A stretch of DNA of 60,158 bases from the NCBI GenBank assembly GCA_905250885.1, contig CAJNOQ010000242.1:1-60158 (forward strand). The letters run 5' to 3'. The position numbers and the translations under genes are program-made. Below, piece after piece: positions 1-11,900 of this stretch. Within the stretch, counting starts at the first letter, position 1, and each line of letters opens with the position of its first letter. The notes beneath the pieces are model-generated. The model made no database searches. It had not been told where the DNA came from and was given only the letters and a program-made list of their open reading frames with translations. This DNA is from Didymodactylos carnosus. Lineage: Eukaryota; Rotifera; Eurotatoria; Philodinida; Philodinidae.

Positions 1-175
1 CTTTTTTAGACTAAAGAAACTTGGCATGGTGCATTTTTCAACGTCCTCCATATACCCTATTATCCGTGCAATCTTGTACGGACCTCTGCTACCTTCTAAC
101 ATTTATTGAAAATATTTCTCTAAGATTTGAAAATTCTCGAGGTCGGAAGTATGCTTCCCACTGGGTGTCAAAGGG
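1..175. mobile_element. Terminus of a piggyBac-like DNA element (rest lies outside the window)
   Basis: Read on the minus strand, a TTAA at 176-179 is followed inward by CCCTTTGACACCCAGTGGG, which has the CCCTTTG-type start and TTAA target typical of piggyBac-superfamily ends. A small inner palindrome (GGAAGTATGCTTCC) lies about 15 bp further in, at 150-163. The other end is not in the window, so neither length nor coding content can be judged. Resemblance only. Confidence 0.4.
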
Positions 176-179
176 TTAA

Positions 180-1739
180 GCACAAAGATTTTCTTTAAAT
201 TGTTAAAAAGTCTTAAGCATGACCTTTAATGTTTTGTTCGTCTGTTCACACAACCTGATATCAACTTTTAGCTTTCGAAAAACACTGTTAGACTCTTGTA
301 CGAGAATGTTATAACAAAATTTACTTTCGAACCCAAGCCGACTGGGAAGGGAGGCGGCAGAGAACAATGCATTTTTCTATACATATTCTCTCTGAATAGT
401 TTCTTGAACATCAATGACGTGCAGACAACCACACTTCGTCAATTATAGTATAAGCTAAAATGACTGATATAAGTTAAAATATAGACAACAATAAAAACGT
501 GTATTATATTGTACTTCTTGACATTTAATCTATTTTTCAAAAAGTGTGCGAACTGTTTGACTAATATTAATACTTGTGCTTTTTCGTGTCCTACCCCTAA
601 ACGATATCTGACAGCGTTTTCGATGCAGATTCTAGGAGAGGGTAAGTCTTGTGAACAATATGTTTTCACTGATTAGTAAATATGTTACTCAGATGATTAA
701 ATAGATTATTAATACTGTACCAAAAAAAATTTTTTCTGAGTCATTTTTTTTAGATAAGGAAAGATTTCTCCCTCCTTTCCCCATTAGTCGAAAACGCCAG
801 CTGGTAACACAAGGTTCGTTGAATATTCTTGTCGCCTAATGGTATGTATTAATTTTAGCTTATTAAAATTGTATTTTCGCAATTTTTTTGAAAGGAAATA
901 CAGCACATCTCTGAATAGGTTAATCAGTTTGCAAGTTTCTTTTACAAGTTCTTACCGATACTTTGTAACAAATATATTTTTTGAATAAAACCAGGCGATC
1001 AGGAATGACGAGACACGTACTGATTACATGTCAGTAGTGATGTTGTATCACTCGGTAATCGATGATCACGTGTTTGTCTTGAGGGCGTACAAAAGTAAAT
1101 CATTTGTTTACTTGACTGTAGCTAAAATTTTTCGTCGGGAGCGCTGAATATTTTGTGAATGACTCTTCTACATTTATAACTGATTTCTTTTGGACATAAT
1201 ATCGATAATATGAAAAAGTACCTTTTCGTTGCGTGCAATTTTATAAGTGTTACTGCAATGGAGTTATGTAATGTCAATTAATTAAAGTTTTACATCACCA
1301 GCCTTTAAGCTTCAAGTAGATATAAATGGCAAATAGCAACAACGATAGTATACAGGGTAATGAGTTAATCATGTGACACTTATCACTCTGTATGCAAAGA
1401 TTAGTATTCAAGCAAAGCCTGGTGAGTAAGTAAATGAGGTTTGTAGTTTATTGAGTTATTGAAGTTCAATAAAATCGATGACCTATCGCTTTTCACCACT
1501 GCCGTTGCCTAGCAATATTCTTCTTCTTTCTGACATCTGATGAACTTTTTGAAAGAATTTTCTCAGCCTGTCATTTAATTATTGCACAAACAGTATCTGA
1601 AAATGATAAATTTTTGAAAAATATTGAATATACGTTGCATGATTTAATTAATAGCTGATCGCATATAGAGCACTTGATATATCAGTATGTATTGATAATC
1701 AATCACACTGAGAACTTATTATGATCATATATACGCACC
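180..1739. other. Intergenic, no gene recognised
   Basis: A+T-rich sequence upstream of the TPPP gene. A 76-codon open frame at 439-669 (-) has no recognisable features and looks like a chance frame. The last few hundred bases presumably hold the TPPP promoter. Confidence 0.6.
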
Positions 1740-1747
1740 TATAAATA
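1740..1747 (+). promoter_or_regulatory. Candidate TATA box of the TPPP gene
   Basis: TATAAATA is a full match to the metazoan TATA consensus and lies about 240 bp upstream of the TPPP start codon. A GC-richer stretch begins directly after it, where a transcription start would be expected near 1770. A splice acceptor (pyrimidines then CAG) ends at 1953, 25 bp before the ATG, so the leader may contain an intron or receive a trans-spliced leader; the sequence alone does not say which. Confidence 0.4.
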
Positions 1748-1978
1748 TAGAGCGAAGAACGCACAGCGCTGTAACTGCACCGTGACGACAGATAATTAAC
1801 AGAAGCTTCTTATGTCCATGATAAATACACAGTTTCAGTTGTCACCCTCTTCTATTTGCGGTCCGGCGGTAAGGACATGTGATAGTTAGACGATATAATG
1901 TTCAATTATTCCTTGCATTTCAGATCAAATATTCTTCTATTATCTTATTCCAGAAGCTAATTTTTACTTAATTATACA

Positions 1979-2899
1979 ATGGCTCCAATAAATGACTTAC
2001 AAAAAGCGTTTGATAAATATTCAAAATTTGGTAGAACTCATGTTCAATTACACGATACAGATGAGTTACGAATAGGTTCGTTTAATATACAAAAGATGAT
2101 GAAAGATACAGGCATTGTTGACTCGGAATATACAACGCAATTACTTGATAATGATATAGCACGAGTACTCGGAAAATTAACAACGCATGGTGATGAAAAA
2201 TACCCAACAGGAATGTAAGCAAAGTGATTTTAGATAAGTTTGCCAGTTAAATCTTCCTCTAGAAGCTGTATTGTCTTGTGGTCTTGAACATGTCATAAGT
2301 AAAACCAGAAATGTCAGAAATCAAATATAAGATTTATCACACGAGTTATGTACATATTTTGTAGTCTTGTCAAGAGAAATCTCATTTGAGTGCGTAAGTA
2401 TCATTTCAGTGATCGATGATAGAGTAAAGTGACTTGCAATAACATCTAAAGTGTAAGAAGCAAAAACGTAGATTCTTTGTTGACCAATCATGTTCATTCG
2501 GCTAACTGATGTTAAACTCTTCCTTTAGAAAAACATTCGAAATAAATGGTTTCAAAGATCTTATTGATCAGATAGCTGCATCAAAAAATGTTAGTCATGA
2601 TGAAATATTATCTAAAGTGAATTCTACTGAGGGGCCAAGTTTAACACATGTTACGGTAAGCATTCGATAAATTTGTTATTGCAACAATAGTAAGTGATTT
2701 GTGTTCTATGTAGGAAACGGCCAATAAAAATTTAACGGATCGTATGACAGATACACACCATTATACGGGTATACATAAAGAACGTTTTGATGAAGATGGA
2801 CAAGGCAAAGGGAAAGAAGGTCGAGTTGACGAAGAAGACAATAATGGATTTGTGCAAGGTTATAAAGGAAGTGGATCGTTTGAGAAAACACATCACTAA
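1979..2899 (+). CDS. TPPP: TPPP/p25-alpha family protein (tubulin polymerization-promoting protein), 3 exons
   Basis: Exons 1979-2214, 2529-2655 and 2714-2899 join in frame (phase 2, then phase 0) to give 182 residues, close to the 170-220 of animal TPPP proteins. Introns are 314 and 58 bp, both GT-AG. The N-terminal half is the p25-alpha core (F-KYSKFGRTH near the start, then a D-IAR-LGK segment, then KTFEINGF). Exon 3 holds the hallmark C-terminal signature HKERFDEDGQGKGK (142-155) followed by GRVD and GYKGSGSF. Family members bind tubulin, bundle and acetylation-protect microtubules, and are cytoplasmic; in rotifers a role in cilia or axons is plausible but inferred. The start is set by the ATG that opens the conserved domain with a leader acceptor just upstream. 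I see no truncation or damage. Confidence 0.96.
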
Positions 2900-3029
2900 T
2901 TGTCTATGGTAAATTACATGCAACGAAATAATTTTGATCTTGAAAAAAACTGTTCTTAGCTCTGTCAATTGAAATTTTTCTTTGGATTTTTCTATGTATT
3001 CATATTTAGTGCTGTTTATCATTTTATGA

Positions 3030-3035
3030 AATAAA
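3030..3035 (+). terminator. AATAAA poly(A) signal of the TPPP gene
   Basis: Canonical AATAAA 131 nt after the TPPP stop codon, followed by T/G-rich sequence. It is the first AATAAA downstream of the gene. Confidence 0.55.
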
Positions 3036-3213
3036 TCTTAATTAATTTGTATTGTAATGCAGCTACTTGAAATGAAAACATTCTTTTACGTTGTGACAAT
3101 ATTTCAACTTATTATGGTCAGTATCAAGTCTATACAAATAACTGTAACAGAAAATGAAAACTTAAAAACTGAAATGGAGAAAAGAAAATACTCGTAATGA
3201 AGGCAAGTGAAGA

Positions 3214-3339
3214 TTAAAATACGATGGAAAGAACCGACTTCAATTTTTCTTGTATTTGACCTCCCCTAATAGAGCTCCACACTGTAACAAATTTGTCGTT
3301 ATCTAATTCATCCTCACTAGAAAAACGACATTGTTTCCA
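3214..3339 (-). pseudogene. Coding-like patch, 41 codons, unidentified
   Basis: Between two stops the minus strand reads 41 residues beginning WKQCRFSSEDELDNDKF and then VTVWSSIRGGQIQEK. The acidic and hydrophobic spacing looks protein-like rather than random, and it lies 0.65 kb downstream (in minus-strand sense) of the Penelope-like relic, so it may be debris of the same or another transposon. No start codon or splice partner is evident and no family is recognised. Confidence 0.2.
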
Positions 3340-3995
3340 TCATTTCTGTGTTAATGATCGGCATCGCACAAATGATGGATGAGTTTTATATCCTATTAGT
3401 TACTGTATACAACTTCCAAGGATTTGTTATTAGTAGTGCAAACGTTAGTCAATTTTCTATTCTGTAAATACTGTTTGCATTCATTTTTTTTGTTTAGCAA
3501 CAAAACTAAAAATGCTTATTGACGAAGTTGTAGGCTAACATAATATGTTTTTGCGAGCAATTTTCATCACAACAGTAGTCCAGAAAGCGCTGAACATTTT
3601 CATCCATGTCCTATTCACTTGGCTTTTATTTTTCGCATTCCAAAACGCTTAAATATCGTCAAAAGCAAGATTTCTGTCTAACAGCATCGTAGTTTTCATT
3701 CTTACTTGCCTTTATTGTTTGTTATTTTTTAGATAACTAAATACTATGTATATATCAAAGTTACTGTGTGTTGTACAGCAGGAAATTCTCTATTTTTTGA
3801 GTCTAGAATGAACTCTTGAATCTATGCTTCAGTGGCCAAAAAATTTAAACAAAAGATCATGGTAAATGAGCACCACCAAACCTGTTTCTAAATAAAAAAG
3901 CTACGAGCTTGCCACGAAACCGAAACAAAATTCATTTTAATAGAAATTGTTTTTTAACGACTGCAAAAACCCTTTTCCCGTACGTATAGCTAATT

Positions 3996-5168
3996 TCACC
4001 GTAAAATGGTAATTTGAACACTATTTTCGACATTATTATCTTCATTCTCATTTGTTTTGTGTAATTTTATCTCTTTGGCTGAAAGATTCAATTGATTACC
4101 CATAATTTTATCAACGAAATAAAGTGGATATCCGTTTCGTTTAGCCAGTTTTTTAATAAAATCTAATTCTTCATGTAGGATCTGATAGTCACCACAAATT
4201 CTAATGGCTTGATAAACCATTATGCTAATCATGTTTCTCTTATACATAACTGGGACTGAAAAATTCCACTGCGTAAGCAATCCAGTAAACGTCGATTTTC
4301 GATAAACTGTTGTTAAAAATTTATCATTTCTCCACGTAATCATTACAACTTAAAATGCTATTTTATTTAAATTCTCTTGTTCAAAAGTAAATGTAGTAGA
4401 TGGATGTAATATCGATAATACATCGCAAATGCTCGATGGTGAAATCGAATTTTCTAATAACACAAATATATCATCAACATATCGTCTGAATAGTTTAACA
4501 CCTAAACTTGTACGTATAGCCGTATGTTTATTCTCAGAATCATTCATAAATATTTCAGCGAATAATGGTACAATTGGCGACATCATAATCGCCACTGATT
4601 TAAAACTACCTGAATTATAACTAGTTGGAGTTGAAATTAGTTATAAGTAATTTAACTTTTAGTCAAAAATTTACAATAGTTACAACTATGAACTACAGTT
4701 ATAACTATCAACTCGAGTTGATTGATATAACTGCAGTTGAGAGAGTTATAACTATTTCAACTTTAGTTATAACTGTGCCATAATACAAACTGAAATGAGC
4801 TGCTTTCATAATTTTATTTTAGATTGATAGTCATTACTAAAATTGATGCAGTTATAACTGGAGTTGGAATGGTTCTAACTCTACCCATTTGGAGTTGTAA
4901 CTCGTTCAATCGCAATTATATCGATCAATCCGAGTTGATAGTTATAACTGGGGTTCATAGGTAACACTAGGGTTTTAACTGTATCAACTATTTTAGAAAT
5001 TTTTCCAACTTTTAATTTTCAGAAAACAGTTTTAAACCCATCAGTAATACTCGCACCATCAATTTGATCATACAATTTTCCATTGAAGTAGAAGTAACTA
5101 TATTTTGTAGCAAAATCAAGTCATTTTCTAAAGTTAACAGTATTCATAGTTGGTTTTCTACTTGATGA
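3996..5168 (-). pseudogene. Decayed Penelope-like element reverse transcriptase, interrupted
   Basis: Three collinear blocks on the minus strand show the reverse-transcriptase order of Penelope-like elements. Block 1 (about 5168-5055) has YFNGKLYDQIDGAS, the segment before motif B. Block 2 (4619-4353) has SPIVPLFAEIFM and the catalytic RYVDDIFV (YVDD at 4470-4481). Block 3 (4349-3996) has TVYRKSTFTGL, then a C-D-Y-I-LHEEL thumb-like stretch and NGYPLYFVDK. Frame-keeping stops (near 5120 and at 4350-4352) and the insertion at about 4620-5045 make it non-functional. No GIY-YIG endonuclease follows, as in bdelloid Athena elements, but the copy may simply be truncated. The length after the insertion ends cleanly at the stop at 3996. 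Confidence 0.82.
4620..5045. repeat. Palindrome-rich insertion built on AGTTATAACT
   Basis: About 0.4 kb between reverse-transcriptase blocks. It contains at least five copies or near copies of the palindrome AGTTATAACT, spaced irregularly, mixed with GAGTTG/CAACTC units and perfect palindromes such as CAACTCGAGTTG and AACTGCAGTT. No open frame. It has no clear terminal inverted repeats, so the class is unknown. Confidence 0.6.
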
Positions 5169-5228
5169 GTACAACTTGTTTATTATAATAATATTGGTTT
5201 CATCCACTTAGCGAACAGACTGTTCATA

Positions 5229-5353
5229 CAGACTATCGAAAATGTTCTGCACTATGACGTTTGTCCGAGCTCTATGTCTTGTTTTGTTTTGAAATGGCAC
5301 ACAAAAAAACAAAACAAAGTCACATTGTGGACGAATAATTTTTCGAGCCACTG
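5229..5353. mobile_element. Tc1-like miniature element (about 125 bp)
   Basis: The right end, read on the minus strand, is CAGTGGCTCGAAAAATTATT, the typical CAGTGGC start of Tc1-like elements, and is bounded by a TA at 5354-5355. The left end (after TA at 5227-5228) starts CAGACTATCGAAAAT and is an imperfect match. The interior is itself nearly palindromic (TTGTTTTGTTTTG against CAAAACAAAG). The poorly matched ends suggest an old copy. Confidence 0.4.
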
Positions 5354-5790
5354 TATTTCTTGCATAAATGAACTGTTAGTTTATTTTACAATTGTATCTG
5401 ATGAGGTCCCATCGTTATAATGTATCTCTACTATACCGTTGTTCGCTCAAATCTGAGCGGAAACTGATACAGAATAGATAGTATGAATTAGCCAAGCAAA
5501 TAAACATTTTTTGAAGCTAACTTAACCTTGGTAGAAGGGAAATTAACCTAGCTAAATGTTCTCCCTTCTACCTAAATTAAGTCAGTTCCGCCCAAAAAAA
5601 TTTTCTTTGATCCTTGTTACACTTTACATGCGATAGCTATAGGAACTTATCGAATGAATAATATTATCTTTTATATACTTTGCCTGTACTGATTTTAAGC
5701 CATTTCAATTTTGTTTTATCATAAAAAACTTCATTCGAGGACAACATATTTAAGATGAGATGAGAAATAAACTATAGTTTAGAATTTAGT
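5354..5790. other. Short intergenic stretch with a small hairpin
   Basis: No gene. A 10-bp perfect inverted repeat, GTAGAAGGGA at 5531-5540 and its complement at 5562-5571, lies in an imperfect larger stem flanked by GCGGAAACTGA and TCAGTTCCGC. It could be a small foldback remnant. Confidence 0.4.
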
Positions 5791-7068
5791 TTATACTATG
5801 ATTTCACTAATTGTTGATACACGATTATTTTTATTTTCTGTATTTGTCAAATATTCTCGTTGTTGATGTTTAACTTGTTTTAATATTTCTTGACTGCCGG
5901 TATGCTTGGATGTTATCGACATAGTTTTGTGCTGATGATGATAATGAATTTTTTGAAATGTTTTTAAAAATATTTGTTGAAATTGCCGTAACTGTTTCTT
6001 ATTTACCACATCGGTAGTGAATGACGATGACGTTATGGTACCTATAGCTAAGATAAACTGGATAGCCGCAATAAACTCGAGAATAAGAATGGCAGTTGTT
6101 TGACGAATGTTTAATACACATAGTATTGGTTTGTTCCAATCAACAAATGCTTTTGGCATACGAGGATCGTATGGTGATGATGTCACAAAAGCAAAATCCT
6201 AGAAAAAGTTCCATTAAGCATCGATTATAGAAAAGGAAAGCTATCCAACTTACGTATGGGATGGAGACCAGACATCCGATGACGGTTAATCCTCTAATAG
6301 TATAATTTATCATAATAATATACAAAAATGGTATCATCAATGTATTTTGTTCGATAATAGCACCAAGAACAAACATACATAAGGCTAATAACCATGTGAT
6401 TTTAATAATCGAAAATAAAAGCAAAATGTACCAGTGTTTAAAGTAAATTTGACATTGTGATATCAACGATAAAAGTTGTTTTATTTGATCATTATCAAAA
6501 ATTGTATCATCAGATATGACTGCGGTCGACTCAGGAGCTGCATTATGATCACGATTCAAGGACAATCTAGATAATAGTGTCTCTACATGTGGCCATTTCA
6601 ATGGCAGTTCATTATGAACTTGAAATGTTGAATGGACGTTGGATATGTTCATTGTGTGGTTTTTATTTGCATTACTAAAATATAATGAAGATTAGTCATT
6701 GTGAAAAACTTGATGTAATAGATTTACTTGTCATCATTCGTCAGTATTTCGAAAGATGTTGCATGAGTAGTACTTGTTGATGCTGTTTTACTTAATAATG
6801 GTAGAATATTGTAAATAACCATTGTTTGACTATTGAGCATATCGATATCGTGTAATATACGATAAAAATCGAATATAATAATAATTGGCCACCATACTTG
6901 TCGAGAAAAAAATGAATAACAATACGAATAAAAAGAAGATTTTTGTAATGTTGTAAATGATGATGGTGATTTTTTATTGTAAAGTCTACTATGATTTTTT
7001 GTCGAAAATATGGGAAATTTTATCCTCAAAGGACAGAGAAGATACATATTGTAAAATTCAAAAAACAA
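5791..7068 (-). CDS. Multi-pass membrane protein of unknown family, at least 3 exons
   Basis: Coding blocks 7068-6728, 6674-6254 and 6198-5791 join in frame across two GT-AG introns of 53 and 55 bp (phases 2 and 0), giving 389 residues from the ATG at 7068. Three convincing membrane segments lie at about 196-220, 227-252 and 287-308; a weaker one is near 59-72. A charged, Asn/Ser-rich stretch (about 95-190) separates the weak segment from the rest, and the tail (320-389) is rich in Lys, Gln and His, probably cytoplasmic. I do not recognise the family. The N terminus is uncertain: residues 1-29 look unlike the rest, and an AG acceptor just before the Arg-Leu-Tyr codons suggests the true first exon may lie upstream. 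The neighbouring TPPP gene points the other way, so promoters are not shared. Confidence 0.75.
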
Positions 7069-8664
7069 AAATTTGTGTTTTATTTTACAGAAGAATTATT
7101 TCTTTTACTATACAGACGAATATTTATTGATAGATAATAATTTCTACTTATAATATGAATTAGAAACTATATGATATTTGTAGAAATTATTTATTATTCG
7201 GTTGTCAAAGACAACTATGTTCTTTATTTCAACTAATATATTTGAAGCAAAAGAAATTTTCATCTAGGCGGTTAAAAATAAGAAAGTATTTTGATATTTC
7301 GTGTATTAATTATAATAACATAAAGGAAAACTATTTTTTAATTATCGTTTTGAAATCTTCTTCTCTTTACACTAGTTTTAATGCTAAAGACAAATAACTC
7401 ATGAATTATCGTTTACAAGTGTGTTAAGACAATGCATATAGATATGAATAGTAGATATGCAATTTTTCATAATCAAATCAATTTGTTAGCATTCTAAAAA
7501 CAAAATTTGCAGATTCAATCAAAAAAATGGCTGAATCGGCGGCAAAGCTCTAACATTTGAATTTTTGTGTCCAAACCGGATTGACATTGACCTATGACCT
7601 CCATTGTATTTCAAAACAGTTTTGCCTGCTATTCTCAGCGGTGTGTGTGCGTGACTTCTATACAAAAACAAAGTTCTTTCTCGAATTCAATAAGTGCGTC
7701 GCTGTTAATATCCTGACATATGAAGAGATAACGACTCATTAGAACAAGTTGAGGATAATTTTTATCTATCAAAAAAAATCTTAAAGCATTCGTTATTCAT
7801 GCTGTGTCAATTTATTCTCAAAATATTAAATTCACGAACGTTTCTTATTATCCGTGTGATATTTTTATGACTTTGCCTGAAGTATTAGAAAGAAATGAAA
7901 ATTATTACAGATATTCAGTACGATAGACTATTTTTTTTCTGCGTCTTATCTCAAGAGAATGGCAAAAATGTTTCCTTCCACGGCATATTTTTTCTATTAT
8001 AGAGGAAATAAAAACCTTTTTAAAAATTAGAATGTAGTTTTTCTCCTTTTCGAGAATAGAACTTTTTGCTATGTGTATGTGTGTATTTTGTTTGGAGTTA
8101 AATTGAATATCTCAAGAAAGTATGAAAATCTTTCTTTGTTCGGCGTTGACGCAAAGAAGTTGGTTAAGTAAGAAGTCCACATAATGGATTTTTTCTTTTT
8201 CTTTTTTCTACCTGTCATAATTGATGAAGCACAAAGATAATGATGAACATCAGAGTTAACAAAACGTGTTCGTGTGGGAGAAGAAAATAAAACGGCAGTC
8301 TTGGTTGTTCTCGATGTTGTGCGTGTTCTTAAATAGAATTTTTCAAAAAAAAAACTTTTTTTTGACTAACAGGAAACTATATGATGATGAAAAGAAAAAA
8401 AAAGTTTAAAATTGATGAAAAAAAGAAAATTATATTCTGTTTTCCATGTTTTTACACCATTATCCAAATTGCAAATAAATCTGTTGTCAAATTTGATAGA
8501 TAATTATAAGTAAATACAAAAAACAAACAATGCTACATCTTTATTTTTGAAATCATAAACTTAACTAGCATTGATTTACAGTTTTTGTTAGATTTTTATC
8601 ATCAGTAGCATGAAATTTTGATTGACCAAAGTATTATAGTTCATGTAATTAATAAATACAAAGC
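7069..8664. other. Gene-poor flank of the membrane-protein gene
   Basis: Likely holds the promoter and possibly an undetected first exon of the minus-strand membrane-protein gene. A somewhat GC-richer patch at about 7500-7660 has only a 61-codon frame without an ATG and no recognisable product. Confidence 0.5.
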
Positions 8665-8929
8665 TTTCAACCGAACACGTGCTGATGCTGTCATGTGAAG
8701 ATCACATCAATTTATCAATGTAGAACCGTTTTTGGGACTAATTGATCTACTTCTCTAGAGCTTTAAACTTTTACTGACATAAAAACTGAAAAATTCAGGG
8801 TCTCCATAAAACTGGCACATGAAAGTTTTAAAACTCTAGAGAAATAGATCAATTAGCCTCAGAAACGGTTCTGAATTGATAAATCGATATGATCTTCACA
8901 TGACAGTACCAGCACATGTTCGGTTGAAA
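8665..8929. repeat. Foldback element, two arms of about 105 bp
   Basis: The left arm starts TTTCAACCGAACACGTGCTG and the right arm ends with the complement of TTTCAACCGAACATGTGCTG. The arms match over about 105 bp with roughly one difference in ten, around a 50-bp loop. There is no open frame. This is the architecture of a non-autonomous foldback MITE; I see no clear target-site duplication. Confidence 0.75.
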
Positions 8930-11900
8930 TCCCATGGCGACTCTCTAGAGATCCCGATTTTATAGGTTCATTTAAGAAGAACTCATGGGAATAAACAAAT
9001 GTCAGATTCATGATCAACATTAAAAATTATCCAAAAAATTAGTATGTTTCGAAGAAGAAGTGATCGATCATTTGGCAATATGTCCTCGTCAGTGTTTGAT
9101 TTTTACGTTTGTCTATACGCGCTAGAAAGGCAAACTTGTTTTTGTACAACTAAATGATAATAAAAAATTGGTTGTTTTGTGCGGTCATTAAACATTTGTA
9201 TTTGCTGCTTAATTAACTCATACCTACCAAAAATATTATTTTTATTCGTTCTGAGATGTCTTGTTGAATAAACATCATAACATTGTTGTTGTTAATATAC
9301 ATGTCAGATATATAGCTAATAAGATCTCTACCCCAACGTTGGTATATTATGTAATAAACTGCTGTTATTGATATTATTAATTAGAGAGATGTTTTCTCTT
9401 TTCCTTCGAGTATATTTGACAACAATCTGGAAATAGTTATCAACAATTTTGTATCAAATAAAAAATAGAAGTGTATACTAGAAGAGATGAAGAAATCTTT
9501 CTTAGAGTAATGATCATCGTTCTCATATTTATACAATGAAAATCAAGATTATAGATCTTTTTCAAAATTTTTCATAACACCAATGTACACATAAGTATGT
9601 TGAGTAATATAAAAGAATTAACAACAACTACAGAGATCAAAGATCCAAAATTATGATAATAAAATGACATGATAGAATAACAAGCATGATGACATAAATA
9701 TCTTTTATGTTAAAAATATAGAATTTTATTATAAATATTAAAGTTTTAATTGTGAACAATCATTGATAAATGATAATAGTCCATAATTAGATCATTTGAT
9801 TTTCTTAAGTGAATGAAGATCCGAGGATTGGAATAAGTAGATCATTTATTTAAAAAGAGTTACACATTTTATCCTAAATGCATGTGTTAACAGGTTAAGG
9901 ACTATAATGATAATATATTTAAAATATCAAGACATTGAACAAGTAATAATGAATGCATATACCTTATTCGAGAAATACATCATAATGTAATAGAAAGTAT
10001 AAATCATGATCATGATTAGTAGCATCGGATAATAAATTATTACACGATATTGTCTCTTTTTGATTGATGATTACTCTTAATTGTATGATTAAATGATCGA
10101 GAAAAGAATTACCCACTTTGATAATAGAAAAATTAAAGAAAATTCACTATTATTAATGATAAAGTGATATTAGAATTTTTTTTCATGCATGGATACAACA
10201 TGCAACTTATTTTTTAAAAGGTCATGTCTATATTACATGACTTATCATGAAAAATTTTAGTTTGAAATCTATTTTTAATCATGTTTATTTCCAATTCGCT
10301 CATCATCATCATTTATTCCATATAAAAAAATTTTCTAACAGTAGTCTGAACGAATTCTTAGTTCCGATACATTTCTTATTATTTTACATGCAAAATTTAT
10401 GTTGTTTATCTGATAGATTTTAAATCTTCAAAACAACTACTTATAGATGAATGATTGGATAGGTAAGTATATGTCCTGTCACACAATGTTCAATAAACCT
10501 AAAATTACAGAAGATTTTTATACAAAAGAATTGTTTAAAAAATCAAGATAAACCTAGTCAAGCTGTAAATTTTTCATAACAATAACAAACAATTTTTTTT
10601 TAGTAAAAAGACGATTGAAGAAAACATATTCTCATTTTTAACATTGAAAAAATCTCTTATAATAAACTGTTCTTCTTTATTTGTTCGATGCATTGAAATT
10701 AGTGCAACAATTACCATTGTCAATTTTTTAAAAGTCTTTTGTTATACAGGTGAAATTATTATTCATTTATATGTAGATACAGGAAATGATTTTTTTTTTT
10801 CATCAAAGGTAAAAAAAAAAAAAACGAGAAAGTAAATTAACTATGTGGAGCAAGAATAAAGAAAGTAAAAAAAAAAAAAGAAAAAAATGGGTGGATGAAT
10901 AAAAATGGTACAAGAAATACGTTATAAGAAGAAAAGAAAAAGAGAAAACTTAGAAGAAGATTGCATTAGCACAACTGACATTGTCCTTTGTAACGTTATT
11001 TTCTTATTGTTTCTTATTTCTAAACTATACATGCACTTAATAGAAGGGAAAAACTTACCTTCTTCTTTTCTATGTAGCAGTTTTAATGCTATATTATAGA
11101 AATAATTAACAAAATTAAACCATTGATGTTGAAGTCTTTTTGGTATGTTTCAATTTTTTTCTATTTTAAAATTAAAAGGTTTTGAAAAAGACAGAGACTT
11201 CATGTTAGAAATACGGAAAACATTTAAATTGTAAAAAATCTACTCTATCGTTTATTTTTTCAAAACTCTAACATATATTTTAGAAATAAGAAGTTTGCGT
11301 GTCATATAGCCTTGAATTAAATTGAATCACTAAAATTGAGGAAATACAATCATTAGTTTTCGTTTTCTATTCTATAGAGTGTTTAATATCTTCGACTGAA
11401 AAATTTGAGAAAAAATTATGTTAAACTATAAAAATAATGAGAAAAAAATTTAAAAACTTAAAGCTTAACTGTTAGCACATATCTAGACAAAACGGTTTTA
11501 ACTAAATTATGTAAAAACGAATTCTCTGATCTTTAAACTAAAAATAGAGATCATTTTCTATACAGAAAATCTCATTATGTTATTATAGACTAGAAAATGA
11601 AGTGTACGTATGGTATACGGGTGTGTTTGTCATATTTTCATGTTTTTCAACCCTTGGTTAATCTGTTGACATACAAAAAAACACAAAATAGCAATTGAGT
11701 GTTGATATTTGACAACTATTTCTCACAATTGTGTTATGTACATCTTTTAGAATTTCTCTTTTAATTGCTTATTCATATACTGTAATTTATAGTAGGGGAT
11801 GATGACTTGTCAACAAAAAAAAATTGAGAGAATTCATGGGAAAAAAAAAGTTTTTTTTACGATAAACAATTATTAAAATAAAAAAATATTTTTAATAAAA

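Noticed and set aside
439..669. 76-codon minus-strand frame near the left edge
   Set aside because: No resemblance to any family and ends in a low-complexity hydrophobic stretch.
4429..4620. 63-codon plus-strand frame
   Set aside because: Shadow of the minus-strand reverse-transcriptase relic.
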